The translations under genes and the position numbers were made by a program. A stretch of 64,000 nt of DNA. It comes from Candidatus Thorarchaeota archaeon. Its GTDB lineage: Archaea > Asgardarchaeota > Thorarchaeia > Thorarchaeales > Thorarchaeaceae. Shown in pieces: positions 26,103-34,610 of the stretch. The stretch spans positions 1 to 64,000 of the forward strand of contig PRDH01000039.1 of NCBI GenBank assembly GCA_003345545.1, in the 5' to 3' direction. How positions within the stretch are numbered: the first letter of the stretch is position 1; every line of letters begins with the position of its first letter. The notes beneath the pieces are model-generated. The model did no database searches, was not told the origin of the DNA, and worked only from the letters and a program-made list of their open reading frames with translations.

Positions 26103-26382
26103 AGAAGGAGGGAGATGAATCCGACTCGTTCATCTCCATTGCCATCTTGATTAGGCTTCGGAATCTGAGAATATCATAAGCTGGCTGAGCATAGGCCACT
26201 GCAATCGCTCTGGCGTCTTCCTCGGGAATCCCTGCCTCTCTTAGGGTTTCGTAGAATGTTCGTGCTGACTTCCTTACTTCGCCACGGCCCTTTCGCAGTG
26301 CCCACCATGTCTTGGCTAGGAGCCTGGATCCTCCTCCTACGCTTGTGAGTATTATAGACCCGATGGCTCTCGCTGTTTGCAC
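26095..26382 (-). CDS. Small helical protein with GIP-type motif, unknown
   Basis: This 95-residue protein starts at GTG. It has an N-terminal hydrophobic helix, a basic stretch, then FYETLREAGIPEEDARAIAVAYAQPAYDI. That last segment parallels FYNDLIKEGIPQDVALDMTKKFVGALDF in the gene upstream, which suggests a shared module. The two genes are two bases apart and surely cotranscribed. It overlaps the convergent Usp gene by eight bases. Confidence 0.65.
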   Translation of the reverse strand: MQTARAIGSIILTSVGGGSRLLAKTWWALRKGRGEVRKSARTFYETLREAGIPEEDARAIAVAYAQPAYDILRFRSLIKMAMEMNESDSSPSFST

Positions 26383-26384
26383 TA

Positions 26385-26795
26385 CTACTCATACTCCTCG
26401 TCAGATTCTTCATCTTCGTTATCAAAGTCGACTTTGATCTTGTGTCGTCTCATCTTCCTGCCAGTTTCGTGAGATGCCTCGTCACTGACCATACTCACTA
26501 GTTTACCGAAGTCTAGCGCTCCAACAAATTTCTTTGTCATGTCTAGCGCGACGTCCTGAGGGATGCCCTCTTTGATCAGGTCGTTATAGAATTTGCCAAT
26601 GCCTGCGGCTAAGTTGCCAGCAGATTCCGGGCTATAGACACTGCCAATCAAGCCAGAGATCAGCTTTGGTATTGATTCATTCAACGCACCAAGCAATTGC
26701 GGAAGTACCTCTGCAACTTCTCGCAGTTCGTCAGCGTCACTAGACTTGCTCTTCTTTCTCTTCTCGTGTTCATCATTCGAGTATTCGTCACTCAT
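26385..26795 (-). CDS. Acidic helical protein with GIP-type motif, unknown
   Basis: From ATG at 26795 it has 136 residues: a highly charged N-terminus (NDEHEKRKKSKSSDADE), helices, the FYNDLIKEGIPQDVALDMTKKFV module shared with the next gene, and an acidic tail. A longer frame begins at 26867, but its extra N-terminus (LLFTIPIFSDQSISYS) does not fit. It is the first gene of a two-gene operon. Function is unknown. Confidence 0.65.
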   Translation of the reverse strand: MSDEYSNDEHEKRKKSKSSDADELREVAEVLPQLLGALNESIPKLISGLIGSVYSPESAGNLAAGIGKFYNDLIKEGIPQDVALDMTKKFVGALDFGKLVSMVSDEASHETGRKMRRHKIKVDFDNEDEESDEEYE

Positions 26796-26919
26796 ATTAC
26801 TGTTCACCGAGTATGATATCGATTGGTCACTGAATATAGGAATTGTGAACAAAAGTGACCACTTCAAGTGTCACAAAGCACCAAGCATGACTTGAACTCT
26901 GAAATGCCGGTGACCTCCC

Positions 26920-27402
26920 TCACTCGGCTCGAAGAGAAAAGTATCTGGCCCTGTCATCATCATCTTCGATGACCTTTAGGATTCCACGGCCCACAAGTTC
27001 ATTGACACGCTCACGAATGATTCTTCTTGAGGCCGTTCCCCTCTCTGCTCTCACAGCAGCTGTTATCTGACTGATGTTCAACGGCCGAGATGTGGCATCC
27101 AATGTCTGAATGATTCGCCAACTGATATCGTCTTTTTTGAGGTCGCCAAATCTTGATTCAAGTCTCTCCGTCTTGGTGAACTTGGACATTAGCCTGACCA
27201 TTCCATCGTAGAAGTCGAATCCTTCCCTGATGACCCTAGCAGAGGTACGAACCTCCTCAATACCCGGGCTGACCCTCTCGATGAGCTCCTCCAGTCTTGC
27301 CAGCCTCATGGAGATCTCATCCAGTCGATTCTGCACCTCTTCGAGTGTGAGATTCGCTGACTGACTGGAATCTGCATCATCGACGGTTTTCTTCTTGCTC
27401 AA
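26920..27402 (-). CDS. Coiled-coil winged-helix protein, probable regulator
   Basis: The protein has an N-terminal coiled coil (VQNRLDEISMRLARLEELIERV) and a C-terminal winged helix with the segments ISWRIIQTLDATSRPLNISQITAAV and RRIIRERVNELVGRGILKVIED. It is probably a DNA-binding regulator. The longest frame begins with TTG at 27498, but a TATA segment near 27510 would put transcription start near 27486, downstream of it. TTG at 27402 or GTG at 27429 is therefore more likely. The exact start is uncertain. Confidence 0.7.
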   Translation of the reverse strand: MSKKKTVDDADSSQSANLTLEEVQNRLDEISMRLARLEELIERVSPGIEEVRTSARVIREGFDFYDGMVRLMSKFTKTERLESRFGDLKKDDISWRIIQTLDATSRPLNISQITAAVRAERGTASRRIIRERVNELVGRGILKVIEDDDDRARYFSLRAE

Positions 27403-27508
27403 GGGGCAGTCGCCGTTTTTGGATGACACCAGAAAGTGATAAGTCTGATGGAAACAGCCGCATTTGATGGGGAGGCGATGTGGCTTAAGGAAACGCAAAT
27501 GGAGCAGG

Positions 27509-27517
27509 TCTTATATG
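27509..27517. promoter_or_regulatory. TATA segment shared by divergent genes
   Basis: TCTTATATGG reads as a TATA-like element on both strands (CCATATAAG on the minus strand). It lies between the winged-helix gene (-) and the gene at 27569 (+) at suitable distances to both. Confidence 0.35.
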
Positions 27518-27568
27518 GATATCAAGCCATGCGGAAACAGCTACTACACAGATTAAAGGGTTGCCAGC

Positions 27569-27904
27569 ATGAAGCACGTGGGCAATTTCACGCTTAGGTT
27601 GGATTCAAAGAAAGAAATGCCAGTTGAAGTTCTGACTGACCAAGAGAACACAATTATCCTAATTGACTGCCATTGCTGTGAAGACTTTCTCTCAAGTCGA
27701 TTGCCGGGCGGCGTTCTAATTCCGATTGCTTCAGCCCTCAAGACCTTCTTTAGGACCAGCAAGATGCGGAATCTTGACGTCCATGTAAGTGGGTCGGTTA
27801 TGCGGCGGACTTACAAAGGCCTCATCGAAAGCGACCGGCTGGAAGAGCTGACTCTATTCTTACAAGAAGCTGTCTCGAAATACACTCGTAAAAAGAATAA
27901 CTGA
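27569..27904 (+). CDS. Small protein, unknown
   Basis: This 111-residue protein is mixed alpha/beta with a CHCC motif near residue 34. No family is recognised. It diverges from the winged-helix gene and converges on serC, with a terminator hairpin after its stop. Confidence 0.6.
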   Translation: MKHVGNFTLRLDSKKEMPVEVLTDQENTIILIDCHCCEDFLSSRLPGGVLIPIASALKTFFRTSKMRNLDVHVSGSVMRRTYKGLIESDRLEELTLFLQEAVSKYTRKKNN

Positions 27905-27922
27905 GCAAAAAGAGAGATAAGG

Positions 27923-27940
27923 GGAGGGAATAAACCCTCC
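27923..27940. terminator. Hairpin between convergent genes
   Basis: GGAGGG and CCCTCC form a 6-bp stem around AATAAA in the 44-base gap between the small gene (+) and serC (-). Confidence 0.45.
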
Positions 27941-27948
27941 ACTATAGA

Positions 27949-29031
27949 CTACTGGTTCTTTGCTTGGAAGTCTTTCATGAACTGAGCGAGTTTCTTCACT
28001 CCCTCAAGCGGCATTGCGTTGTAGACTGAGGCTCTCATGCCACCGACGGAGCGATGTCCCTTCAGACCGATCAGGTCCAATTTGGTTGCCTCATCGACAC
28101 ATTTCTGCTCAAGCTCAGGTGTTGCCAAGGTGAATGTGATATTCATCAGTGAGCGTGAGTCTGGTACAGCATGACCTTTGTAGAATCCCTTCGACCCATC
28201 GATCACATCGTAGATCACCTTTGCTTTTGCACGATTGCGCTTTTCAATCTCCTTGATCCCGCCGATGCCTTTCATGTATTCCAGGGCGATCTTGGCGATG
28301 TATATGGCGAATACAGGTGGTGTGTTGTACATCACATCCTTGGCGTGAGTACTGTATTTTAGCATGGTGGGCGTTTTCTCTGGCACTCTTCCGAGCAAGT
28401 CCTCTCTCACGATTACAAGTGTAACGCCAGCTGGGCCAAGATTCTTCTGAGCGCCGCCGTAGATGACTCCGAAGTCTTTCACATTGACCACTCTGGCCAT
28501 CAAATCTGAGGACATATCACAGACAAGAGGAACATCCTTTGGCACTTTTGGCCAATACTGCCATTCTGTCCCGTAGATCGTGTTGTTACTAGTAATGTGC
28601 CCAAATGCAGCCTTGTCACTAAAGCTGACATTCTTGGGTATGTACGAAAATTTCTTGTCCTCGGAGGAAGCAATGACTTTTACGTCCCCGTAGATACCTG
28701 CCTCTTTGATTGCCTTCTGTGACCATGAACCAGTGGAAACGTACTCCATTGGCTTGCCTGTGACCTGAAGGTTGAGTGGAGCCATAAAGAACTGCGATGA
28801 TGCCCCACCACCTAACCACATTATCTTGTAGTCTGAAGGCACGCCCATGACCTCTCTGACAAGACCGTCAACATCGGTCATGGCCTTTTCCCATTCCTTA
28901 GAACGGTGTGATATCTCAATCACAGACATTCCAGTCCCCGCAAAATCCAAGAATTCATCCCTTGCCTTTTCAAGAACCGGAAGAGGGAGAGTTGCTGGAC
29001 CTGCATAGAAATTGAATACTCTCTTTGCCAT
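27949..29031 (-). CDS. serC: Phosphoserine aminotransferase
   Basis: This 360-residue class V aminotransferase converts 3-phosphohydroxypyruvate and glutamate to phosphoserine in serine biosynthesis. The family opening VFNFYAGPATLP, ISHRSKEW, GGGASSQFFM, the PLP lysine in GGAQKNLGPAG and the C-terminal GHRSVGGMRASVYNA are all present. GTG at 29040 would add three residues; ATG at 29031 is preceded by AGGTGA. The DUF1015 gene lies 29 bases upstream in the same direction, the arrangement seen in other serine loci. No serA or serB is seen here. Confidence 0.93.
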   Translation of the reverse strand: MAKRVFNFYAGPATLPLPVLEKARDEFLDFAGTGMSVIEISHRSKEWEKAMTDVDGLVREVMGVPSDYKIMWLGGGASSQFFMAPLNLQVTGKPMEYVSTGSWSQKAIKEAGIYGDVKVIASSEDKKFSYIPKNVSFSDKAAFGHITSNNTIYGTEWQYWPKVPKDVPLVCDMSSDLMARVVNVKDFGVIYGGAQKNLGPAGVTLVIVREDLLGRVPEKTPTMLKYSTHAKDVMYNTPPVFAIYIAKIALEYMKGIGGIKEIEKRNRAKAKVIYDVIDGSKGFYKGHAVPDSRSLMNITFTLATPELEQKCVDEATKLDLIGLKGHRSVGGMRASVYNAMPLEGVKKLAQFMKDFQAKNQ

Positions 29032-29060
29032 ACTTTTCACCTACGCATTTTTTCCTTCGC

Positions 29061-30392
29061 TCACAGAAGCTTGTTCAATGTGAATCCAGTCCACACTTTG
29101 GGCTGGAAGAACGTGCTTTTCTGAGGCATGACCTCGAAATTCCTCGAAACTGCCTCGACTTCTTGTACTCGTGTCGGGTTCATAAAGAACACGGCTTGTG
29201 CACCTTTCTTCACACTCTGTATTGACTCATCGACTGTGTCTCCGATGCCCTTTATGTAGATAACATACCCTCCACCCTTCATGGTACCCTCAGCAAGTTT
29301 CTCTCTATCAATACCAAGCATCTTGTCGAGTATGAGTGCATGCAGAATCGCTACGTCGAGCTTTCTCAACGCCGGCGACTTATCGGGCAGCAACGAGTCC
29401 ATTACTCCTTGGCTCTTCAATGTAAGAACATGGAATTTTCCGTCATTGATGAATAACCCAAAGCAGTTCTTGCCCTCTTTGAACCTCCTATTCATTACTT
29501 CAAACATCTTCTCCTTAGCAGTGAAGGCTTCCAGATCAAAGTACTCCTTGATAGCTTTGAGCAACATGTCCTTTGAGAAATAATCCAGATTCTGAATGAG
29601 TCTATGTGTTGGTAACACAACTAGACCTGGATTGGACATATTCACAAAGGTCATCATCCTGTACTTGGCAGTCTGGAGTCCAGGATTTTCCTTGGAGAGA
29701 GCCAGTGCAGTCTTGTATCTGTGATGTCCATCTGCGATGATTACATACCTGTCTTTCATTAGTCTGGTGATTTCCTGTACGTCATACTTCTTTGAGATCC
29801 TCCAGAGCCTATGCCGAATTCCATCTCCGTCTATCACGTCTCCAACTGGAGTACTTTTCATATACTTCTCCAAAATCGTGTCAATCTTTCTTTCATGGTC
29901 CGGATAGATAACAAAGATCTGTCCGAAGTTCGTCATGCAGGTTCTACATAGATTAAGCCTATCCTCGATGTCCTTTGGGAGGGTTTCTTCATGCTGAAGA
30001 ACACCTGTAAACGCACCGGTACTCGGTGCCTTCTTGGCGAACTCCTCGAGTTCAATCAATCCGATGAAACCGAATCTAAACAACTGCTTGCCATCGATTT
30101 CAAAGTCTTGACCGTACACGTAGAATGAATCAGTATCATCCTGCTTCAAGATGCCATGCCGAATCCACTTGTCGAGATGGCCTTTGGCTCGCGTGTATTG
30201 ATTGTTTGTTGGCGTGTCACCTTCTTCTGGCTTGTTCTTGGTAATCCACGCCATATTGTATTCTGACAGAGATTGTAGTTTGTCAATCATATCGCCCTTG
30301 ATAATATCATAGGGTGGCGCTACGAGGTTTGCTAGCTTCCCCGCTTTGCTCTCATCAAATCTGTATGCTTTGAACGGCTTCACATTGACCAT
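29061..30392 (-). CDS. DUF1015 family protein, serine-locus associated
   Basis: This 443-residue protein carries the DUF1015 signatures: VAPPYDII near the start, IIADGHHRYKTAL in the middle and MPQKSTFFQPKVWTG at the end. The fold is ParB-like in part. The family is often adjacent to serine-pathway genes, here 29 bases before serC, but its reaction is not established to my knowledge. The longest frame begins at 30452; ATG at 30392 gives the family N-terminus MVNVKPF and follows AAGGAAG. Confidence 0.9.
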   Translation of the reverse strand: MVNVKPFKAYRFDESKAGKLANLVAPPYDIIKGDMIDKLQSLSEYNMAWITKNKPEEGDTPTNNQYTRAKGHLDKWIRHGILKQDDTDSFYVYGQDFEIDGKQLFRFGFIGLIELEEFAKKAPSTGAFTGVLQHEETLPKDIEDRLNLCRTCMTNFGQIFVIYPDHERKIDTILEKYMKSTPVGDVIDGDGIRHRLWRISKKYDVQEITRLMKDRYVIIADGHHRYKTALALSKENPGLQTAKYRMMTFVNMSNPGLVVLPTHRLIQNLDYFSKDMLLKAIKEYFDLEAFTAKEKMFEVMNRRFKEGKNCFGLFINDGKFHVLTLKSQGVMDSLLPDKSPALRKLDVAILHALILDKMLGIDREKLAEGTMKGGGYVIYIKGIGDTVDESIQSVKKGAQAVFFMNPTRVQEVEAVSRNFEVMPQKSTFFQPKVWTGFTLNKLL

Positions 30393-30530
30393 AGAGATTA
30401 CTTCCTTGCTCGGCCCAGTGCCTGTACTGAAGGATTGCCTGATAGCGGGCACATATCTTCCTTTTCATAAGTCTTTCTTTTCGTCTACAAGTTTATCTTG
30501 GCTCATGCATATGCTACGTGAACCCAAGCG

Positions 30531-30551
30531 TCAACCTTAAATGAAGGTTGA
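30531..30551. promoter_or_regulatory. Perfect 8+5+8 inverted repeat
   Basis: TCAACCTT and AAGGTTGA flank AAATG in the divergent region between the DUF1015 gene (start 30392) and the zinc-ribbon gene (start 30593). It lies about 40 bases before the latter start, so it may be an operator or an mRNA leader hairpin. Confidence 0.35.
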
Positions 30552-30592
30552 GGCAGTCAGCGAGAAATTCAGCCATCAGGGGCGAGTCATAG

Positions 30593-30868
30593 GTGGAATT
30601 CTGCGAGAAATGTGGTGCATTGATGCTTCCTAAGAAAGAGGAAGGTCGAAAGTTGCCAATTCTGAAGTGCCGAGAATGTGGGCATGAGAAGTCGGTAAAG
30701 ACTAATCCTGCCTACAAGGTCGAGTACAGAATAAAACACTCTCCTCGTGAGAAGATCGTTGTCGTTGAAAAAGAGTCTAACTATGATGACGAGCTGTCTG
30801 AGGATGAGCGTCGTGAGCGCTGGAAGGAAGTTCTTGAGTACTACGAGACTGAGGGCGAAGAAGAATAA
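30593..30868 (+). CDS. RPB9/TFS-like single zinc ribbon protein
   Basis: This 91-residue protein begins MEFCEKCGALMLPK and has zinc ligands Cys4, Cys7, Cys26 and Cys29, which match the N-terminal ribbon of archaeal TFS and RNA polymerase subunit RPB9/M. The C-terminal TFIIS-like ribbon with the catalytic acidic loop is absent. It is replaced by an acidic, charged tail. It may be a TFS paralogue that binds polymerase without stimulating transcript cleavage. The start is GTG. Confidence 0.8.
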   Translation: MEFCEKCGALMLPKKEEGRKLPILKCRECGHEKSVKTNPAYKVEYRIKHSPREKIVVVEKESNYDDELSEDERRERWKEVLEYYETEGEEE

Positions 30869-30997
30869 CCAACTGATATCTTTAATATTGAGTTGTCGTA
30901 TTATTATGCATAGTAAGAGTAAGAATCGTTAAACTATCCTAGCTTTGACTTAAGCTCATTTTCAAATCCCCGCTTTTTAGGGTTGCACACTCATTCA

Positions 30998-31885
30998 ATG
31001 GAGGACTTAACAAAGATGGAAAGCGAACTCCACTATGATTTTCAGAGCTTCTTATTGTCGAACGGAAACATCGCTGACAAGGCGAGGCTAATCGCTGCTG
31101 GTAATAAGATACCATCAGGCATTCAGGAAAGTGTCATAGCTGACCTACAAACTCTTCAGAATAGTGATGGTGGAATCCCCTTTGGATTCAAGCTGGGCGC
31201 CCCGAGTTCTGTCAAATTGACTTCCGAACTCCTGACGCTTATCTCGAAATTCAAGGTGAAGGACAAGAAACTTGCAAAGACAATGATGGACTTCATCATT
31301 TCAAGGCAGAAGAATGATGGAGGGTTTGCGGAGTCGTTAAAGCTCGATCCGTATATCGAAGACACATGGAGTGAAGTCGGAAGGGAGTGGTATCCAGTTG
31401 GCATAAGCATAACATGGTTGACAGGCAAGGCACTAGAAGCGCTTTGTTCAGCTGGATATGACGAACAGAACCGTCTACGTCGAGCGAGGGACTTCTTGTT
31501 GTATACGCAATATGAAGACGGACATTGGCCGGATTTCAAAGGCCAGAAACTCTCTGACCCGCTCGGGACAGGCAATATACTCCTTGGTCTGCAATCCATG
31601 GGCATCAATTCTGACAACAAGGTGTTCGAAGATGGAAGGGCTGCCCTACTTCAGCATATGAAGAATAGCATCGAAGCTAAGTCCATCTTTGACGTTGTAG
31701 ATCTTACTGTGATTGGTAAACCCAAATCCGAGCTTGAAAAAGAAATTCTCAAGAGAGGGCTCGAGCTTATCATTCAAACCCAAAATACCGATGGGGGATG
31801 GGTCCCTCTTGGGGCGAAGAAAAGTGATCCCGAATTGAGTTCGAAATTGGTGCTTGAATTCAAAAGGGCAAGATCGTCACTATGA
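30998..31885 (+). CDS. Terpenoid cyclase/prenyltransferase-fold protein
   Basis: This protein of about 295 residues has repeats of the alpha-alpha toroid type: LQNSDGGIPFGF, SRQKNDGGFAESL, YTQYEDGHWPDF and QTQNTDGGWVPLG. The spacing resembles squalene-cyclase and protein-prenyltransferase beta repeats. The DxDD-type catalytic motif is not seen, so it may be a binding rather than a cyclising protein. TTG at 30983 would add five residues. No neighbours suggest a terpenoid pathway. Confidence 0.7.
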   Translation: MEDLTKMESELHYDFQSFLLSNGNIADKARLIAAGNKIPSGIQESVIADLQTLQNSDGGIPFGFKLGAPSSVKLTSELLTLISKFKVKDKKLAKTMMDFIISRQKNDGGFAESLKLDPYIEDTWSEVGREWYPVGISITWLTGKALEALCSAGYDEQNRLRRARDFLLYTQYEDGHWPDFKGQKLSDPLGTGNILLGLQSMGINSDNKVFEDGRAALLQHMKNSIEAKSIFDVVDLTVIGKPKSELEKEILKRGLELIIQTQNTDGGWVPLGAKKSDPELSSKLVLEFKRARSSL

Positions 31886-32164
31886 CAAGGTAATGGTGGA
31901 ATAGATGAGTGGGACGCCCAGAGAATTCTTCATGCTAAGGGAGTTGAGATTCAATGGATCTGTGATTACTAGCAAGATGAATCCTCGAGTCACACAACAT
32001 CATGAAGGTGCATCACAGATATATCGCGGGATTCATACACGGAGCTTGATACAAGGTCCCTCTTTTATTCTGGAGGGCTTTCGCGGATTGATTTCTCAGA
32101 ATCCTTTACATGTGGTTGTGTTTCTGTGCTAATGGGACTAGATAGAACTGGATGAGTGAGCCTA

Positions 32165-32641
32165 ATGAACCTGAAAGTACGAAGAGAAGGCGAGATTGTC
32201 GAACTCCGCAAGGTGGAACTTGACACACTGAGTCCTCCTCTCTTCAGAACTCTGATTGGATACAACTCCCTGAAGCGCCTTGGCTACTCTATCTCATTTA
32301 TTCGTCCCAAGAAGAGCTCAAGCGGCGACTTTGAACGGATTCGGTACAACTTCATTGAACGTGGAGTCATGACGCGACAGCTCGAGGGTCAGCTTGAGCC
32401 TGATATGAAACGAGGCATACTGAATCAGCTTCCTCGTGGCAACTTTTCAATCATCCTTCTTCTAACACAGATACCGAGGCGAGGTGTCAATATTCGTCTT
32501 GACAAGTTTGAATACGAGTTCCTCGGCTGTATCCTTCTGAGAAACGAAGAAACATTAGATGTTGTCATGAATACGACTCCGACTCGTGATATCCTGTTGC
32601 CGATGTATCCAGACACTGAGACTACGCCTCTAGAGAGTTAG
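32165..32641 (+). CDS. Soluble protein, unknown
   Basis: This 158-residue alpha/beta protein is rich in Arg/Leu. I do not recognise a family. A GTG nine bases upstream is possible; the ATG follows GTGAG closely. A 279-base region before it holds no convincing gene. It ends two bases from a convergent small membrane protein gene. Confidence 0.6.
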   Translation: MNLKVRREGEIVELRKVELDTLSPPLFRTLIGYNSLKRLGYSISFIRPKKSSSGDFERIRYNFIERGVMTRQLEGQLEPDMKRGILNQLPRGNFSIILLLTQIPRRGVNIRLDKFEYEFLGCILLRNEETLDVVMNTTPTRDILLPMYPDTETTPLES

Positions 32642-32643
32642 CA

Positions 32644-32859
32644 TCAGATCTCTCTTGTAAAAGGCGTTGTCTTCTTCTCAAGTTGACGCAGTTCGCTCCT
32701 TTTCTTCCATGCCCTATACCCCGCAAGAGCAGCTCTCAAGCCAAGGAGTGAAATAGGTACTGCGTACCAGATGAACAGAATCGTAAGGTCATACTGAAGC
32801 ATTCTTGGTCCATCGTACTCCTTGGCGAAAGGAATTAAGGCTGTTGCATAGGGCATCAT
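32644..32859 (-). CDS. Small single-TM protein, unknown
   Basis: This 71-residue protein has one TM helix (about 24-45) followed by a basic cytoplasmic tail (WKKRSELRQLEKKTT). There is no Shine-Dalgarno site, but an AT-rich stretch lies close upstream, so a leaderless mRNA is possible. It diverges from the large gene at 32913. Confidence 0.45.
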   Translation of the reverse strand: MMPYATALIPFAKEYDGPRMLQYDLTILFIWYAVPISLLGLRAALAGYRAWKKRSELRQLEKKTTPFTREI

Positions 32860-32912
32860 TCAACTTCATTTTTATCTAGGGATTAGACATACTCATTTGA
32901 GAGGAAAGTTGG

Positions 32913-34610
32913 TTGTCAAAGATATCCAGAGATGTTCCCAAGGCGATTGCAGCTTTCGGAGAGAAGCAGTTCAATGAGACTGGTGCTGCTGCTGTTGAAG
33001 TCCTGAGGGTGAAGGAAGCCGTACTGAGGAAGCATTTCCGAGAGCTCAGGGGGATTCTATACCTCGTGGCAGTGGTGTCCACCGACCGAGTAAGAGTCTA
33101 TTTCTTCAATGCCGCTGGTGTGATGGTCATTGGTGAGAATCTAGGCCTGTCTGTCTATGACGATGTAAGAAAGAGCTCAAAGCTCGTGGCGAAGTATGAG
33201 AAGCCCAGGCCACTAACCCCCGAGGAGCTTCGTATTGAGGCCACTCAAGACTTGCGCGATGCTCTAGGGAAGGCAATCCGGCGAGTGTCACGTTTGCTGT
33301 CTCTGAAAGAACCAGAATTTCCCGACATCTTTGTCACTCGGTCAGAAACAGAGAGGGGAAGCCAGACCTTCGGAATTCAGATAACTGACGACAGTGAATT
33401 ACTGTTTGAAGAATCCATAATTGCGAAGATCTGGCATGAGGGTCTCTTGCTTCGGGTTGCCTACCTATTGCACCTAGATAGGTCACAATGGAAGAGCGAT
33501 TTTGCTGGTTCCGTGGGGAATGGCATAGCCTACTCCCTCCTCAAGGATGAAGCCAAGGCTGCGTGGTACAGTGAATGGAAGAAACGAAGCAAGGGGAGCA
33601 TTTGGGAGCCCATCGTCAACCACTTCACTAATCATGCTTTGACATATTCCTCAAAGGGTTATCTCTGGCTGACCTCTGTCCTGCGTGAACTGCCTTCAAA
33701 CATCGATTTTTCTGAATGGGTGACTTCAGTTCAGGCTGTTCACGACTCAGTATTGGTTTCCCTCGGCACAGAGGAATACCACATCATCGATGGTTTCTGC
33801 AAAACCCTTGCAAATCCTCAGCAGCTGATAAAGCGGCGCTATCTGTTAGAATCAATTCATCTGTCCCCTCGAGTTATGTGTGATCCCACGTCTTTAGGAT
33901 TCCAGCTTTCTCTGGAAGTGAGCGAACAAGCCGCTGGGAATACTTGGGCATCAATTCTGTATTTTGATGGTGCAATAGTGAGATCACTCGCCGTAGTCGA
34001 AGGCAGCAAGCATGCCATTGACTCGATTGAGTATTGGCTAAACCTGGAAGATATCTTCCCTCTGACTGGCGGTCCCATTTCACACGGTTTGTCTATCGTC
34101 AGACATGCCTTGGAGAAGGCCGGTTTCAAGAAACCAGTGAAGGGGACGTTCGAAGCTACACTAGAAATGAAGATAAGAACACAGCTGGAGCAAAAGGAAG
34201 CTGCAGTTCTCGGGCGACTCGTACTTGGTGAGTTGGCTATTCTATCGAACACTCTAGTAGGCTCGCCTCTGATCGTTAGAAATCTGGTAGAGCAGCGAGC
34301 TATTGTCCTTGTACCATCTTTCAGTCATCTAGGCATACAACCCGAATTCTTGATTGAGGGTCCGGCTGAGAGAGTCAGAGAACTGGCCCGCTTGGTACCA
34401 GAAGCCACGATATTCGAATCGGGAGCTCGCGCCAACGCGATTCTATCTGCTCCGACAAGTTGGAAGGCCAATCTCGTTGAGTCTATCGCAAGGGAGAAAG
34501 TGTCACTCTGGCCAATCATCTCTGCGAAATCATCACGACGACTCATTCGTGATGAGGTATTATTCCCCACTGGTGATGGTCCTCATACTTGGACCGCGGA
34601 CTCTACCTGA
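32913..34610 (+). CDS. Large soluble protein, unknown
   Basis: This 565-residue protein has no TM segment or recognised motif. The N-terminal 120 residues are alpha/beta and charged; the rest alternates helical and beta segments (YLVAVVSTDRVRVYFF, FGIQITDDSELL). A start at TTG follows GAGAGG. Its stop overlaps the convergent GTPase by eight bases. It could be specific to a narrow archaeal lineage. Confidence 0.7.
   Translation: MSKISRDVPKAIAAFGEKQFNETGAAAVEVLRVKEAVLRKHFRELRGILYLVAVVSTDRVRVYFFNAAGVMVIGENLGLSVYDDVRKSSKLVAKYEKPRPLTPEELRIEATQDLRDALGKAIRRVSRLLSLKEPEFPDIFVTRSETERGSQTFGIQITDDSELLFEESIIAKIWHEGLLLRVAYLLHLDRSQWKSDFAGSVGNGIAYSLLKDEAKAAWYSEWKKRSKGSIWEPIVNHFTNHALTYSSKGYLWLTSVLRELPSNIDFSEWVTSVQAVHDSVLVSLGTEEYHIIDGFCKTLANPQQLIKRRYLLESIHLSPRVMCDPTSLGFQLSLEVSEQAAGNTWASILYFDGAIVRSLAVVEGSKHAIDSIEYWLNLEDIFPLTGGPISHGLSIVRHALEKAGFKKPVKGTFEATLEMKIRTQLEQKEAAVLGRLVLGELAILSNTLVGSPLIVRNLVEQRAIVLVPSFSHLGIQPEFLIEGPAERVRELARLVPEATIFESGARANAILSAPTSWKANLVESIAREKVSLWPIISAKSSRRLIRDEVLFPTGDGPHTWTADST

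Noticed and set aside
30945..30975. TTCAAATCCCCGC resembling a tRNA T-loop
   Set aside because: The 5' half of the T stem and the rest of the cloverleaf are missing.
31905..32132. 75-residue + frame with a GGTGG site
   Set aside because: The amino-acid pattern is not convincing and no family or conservation can be seen.
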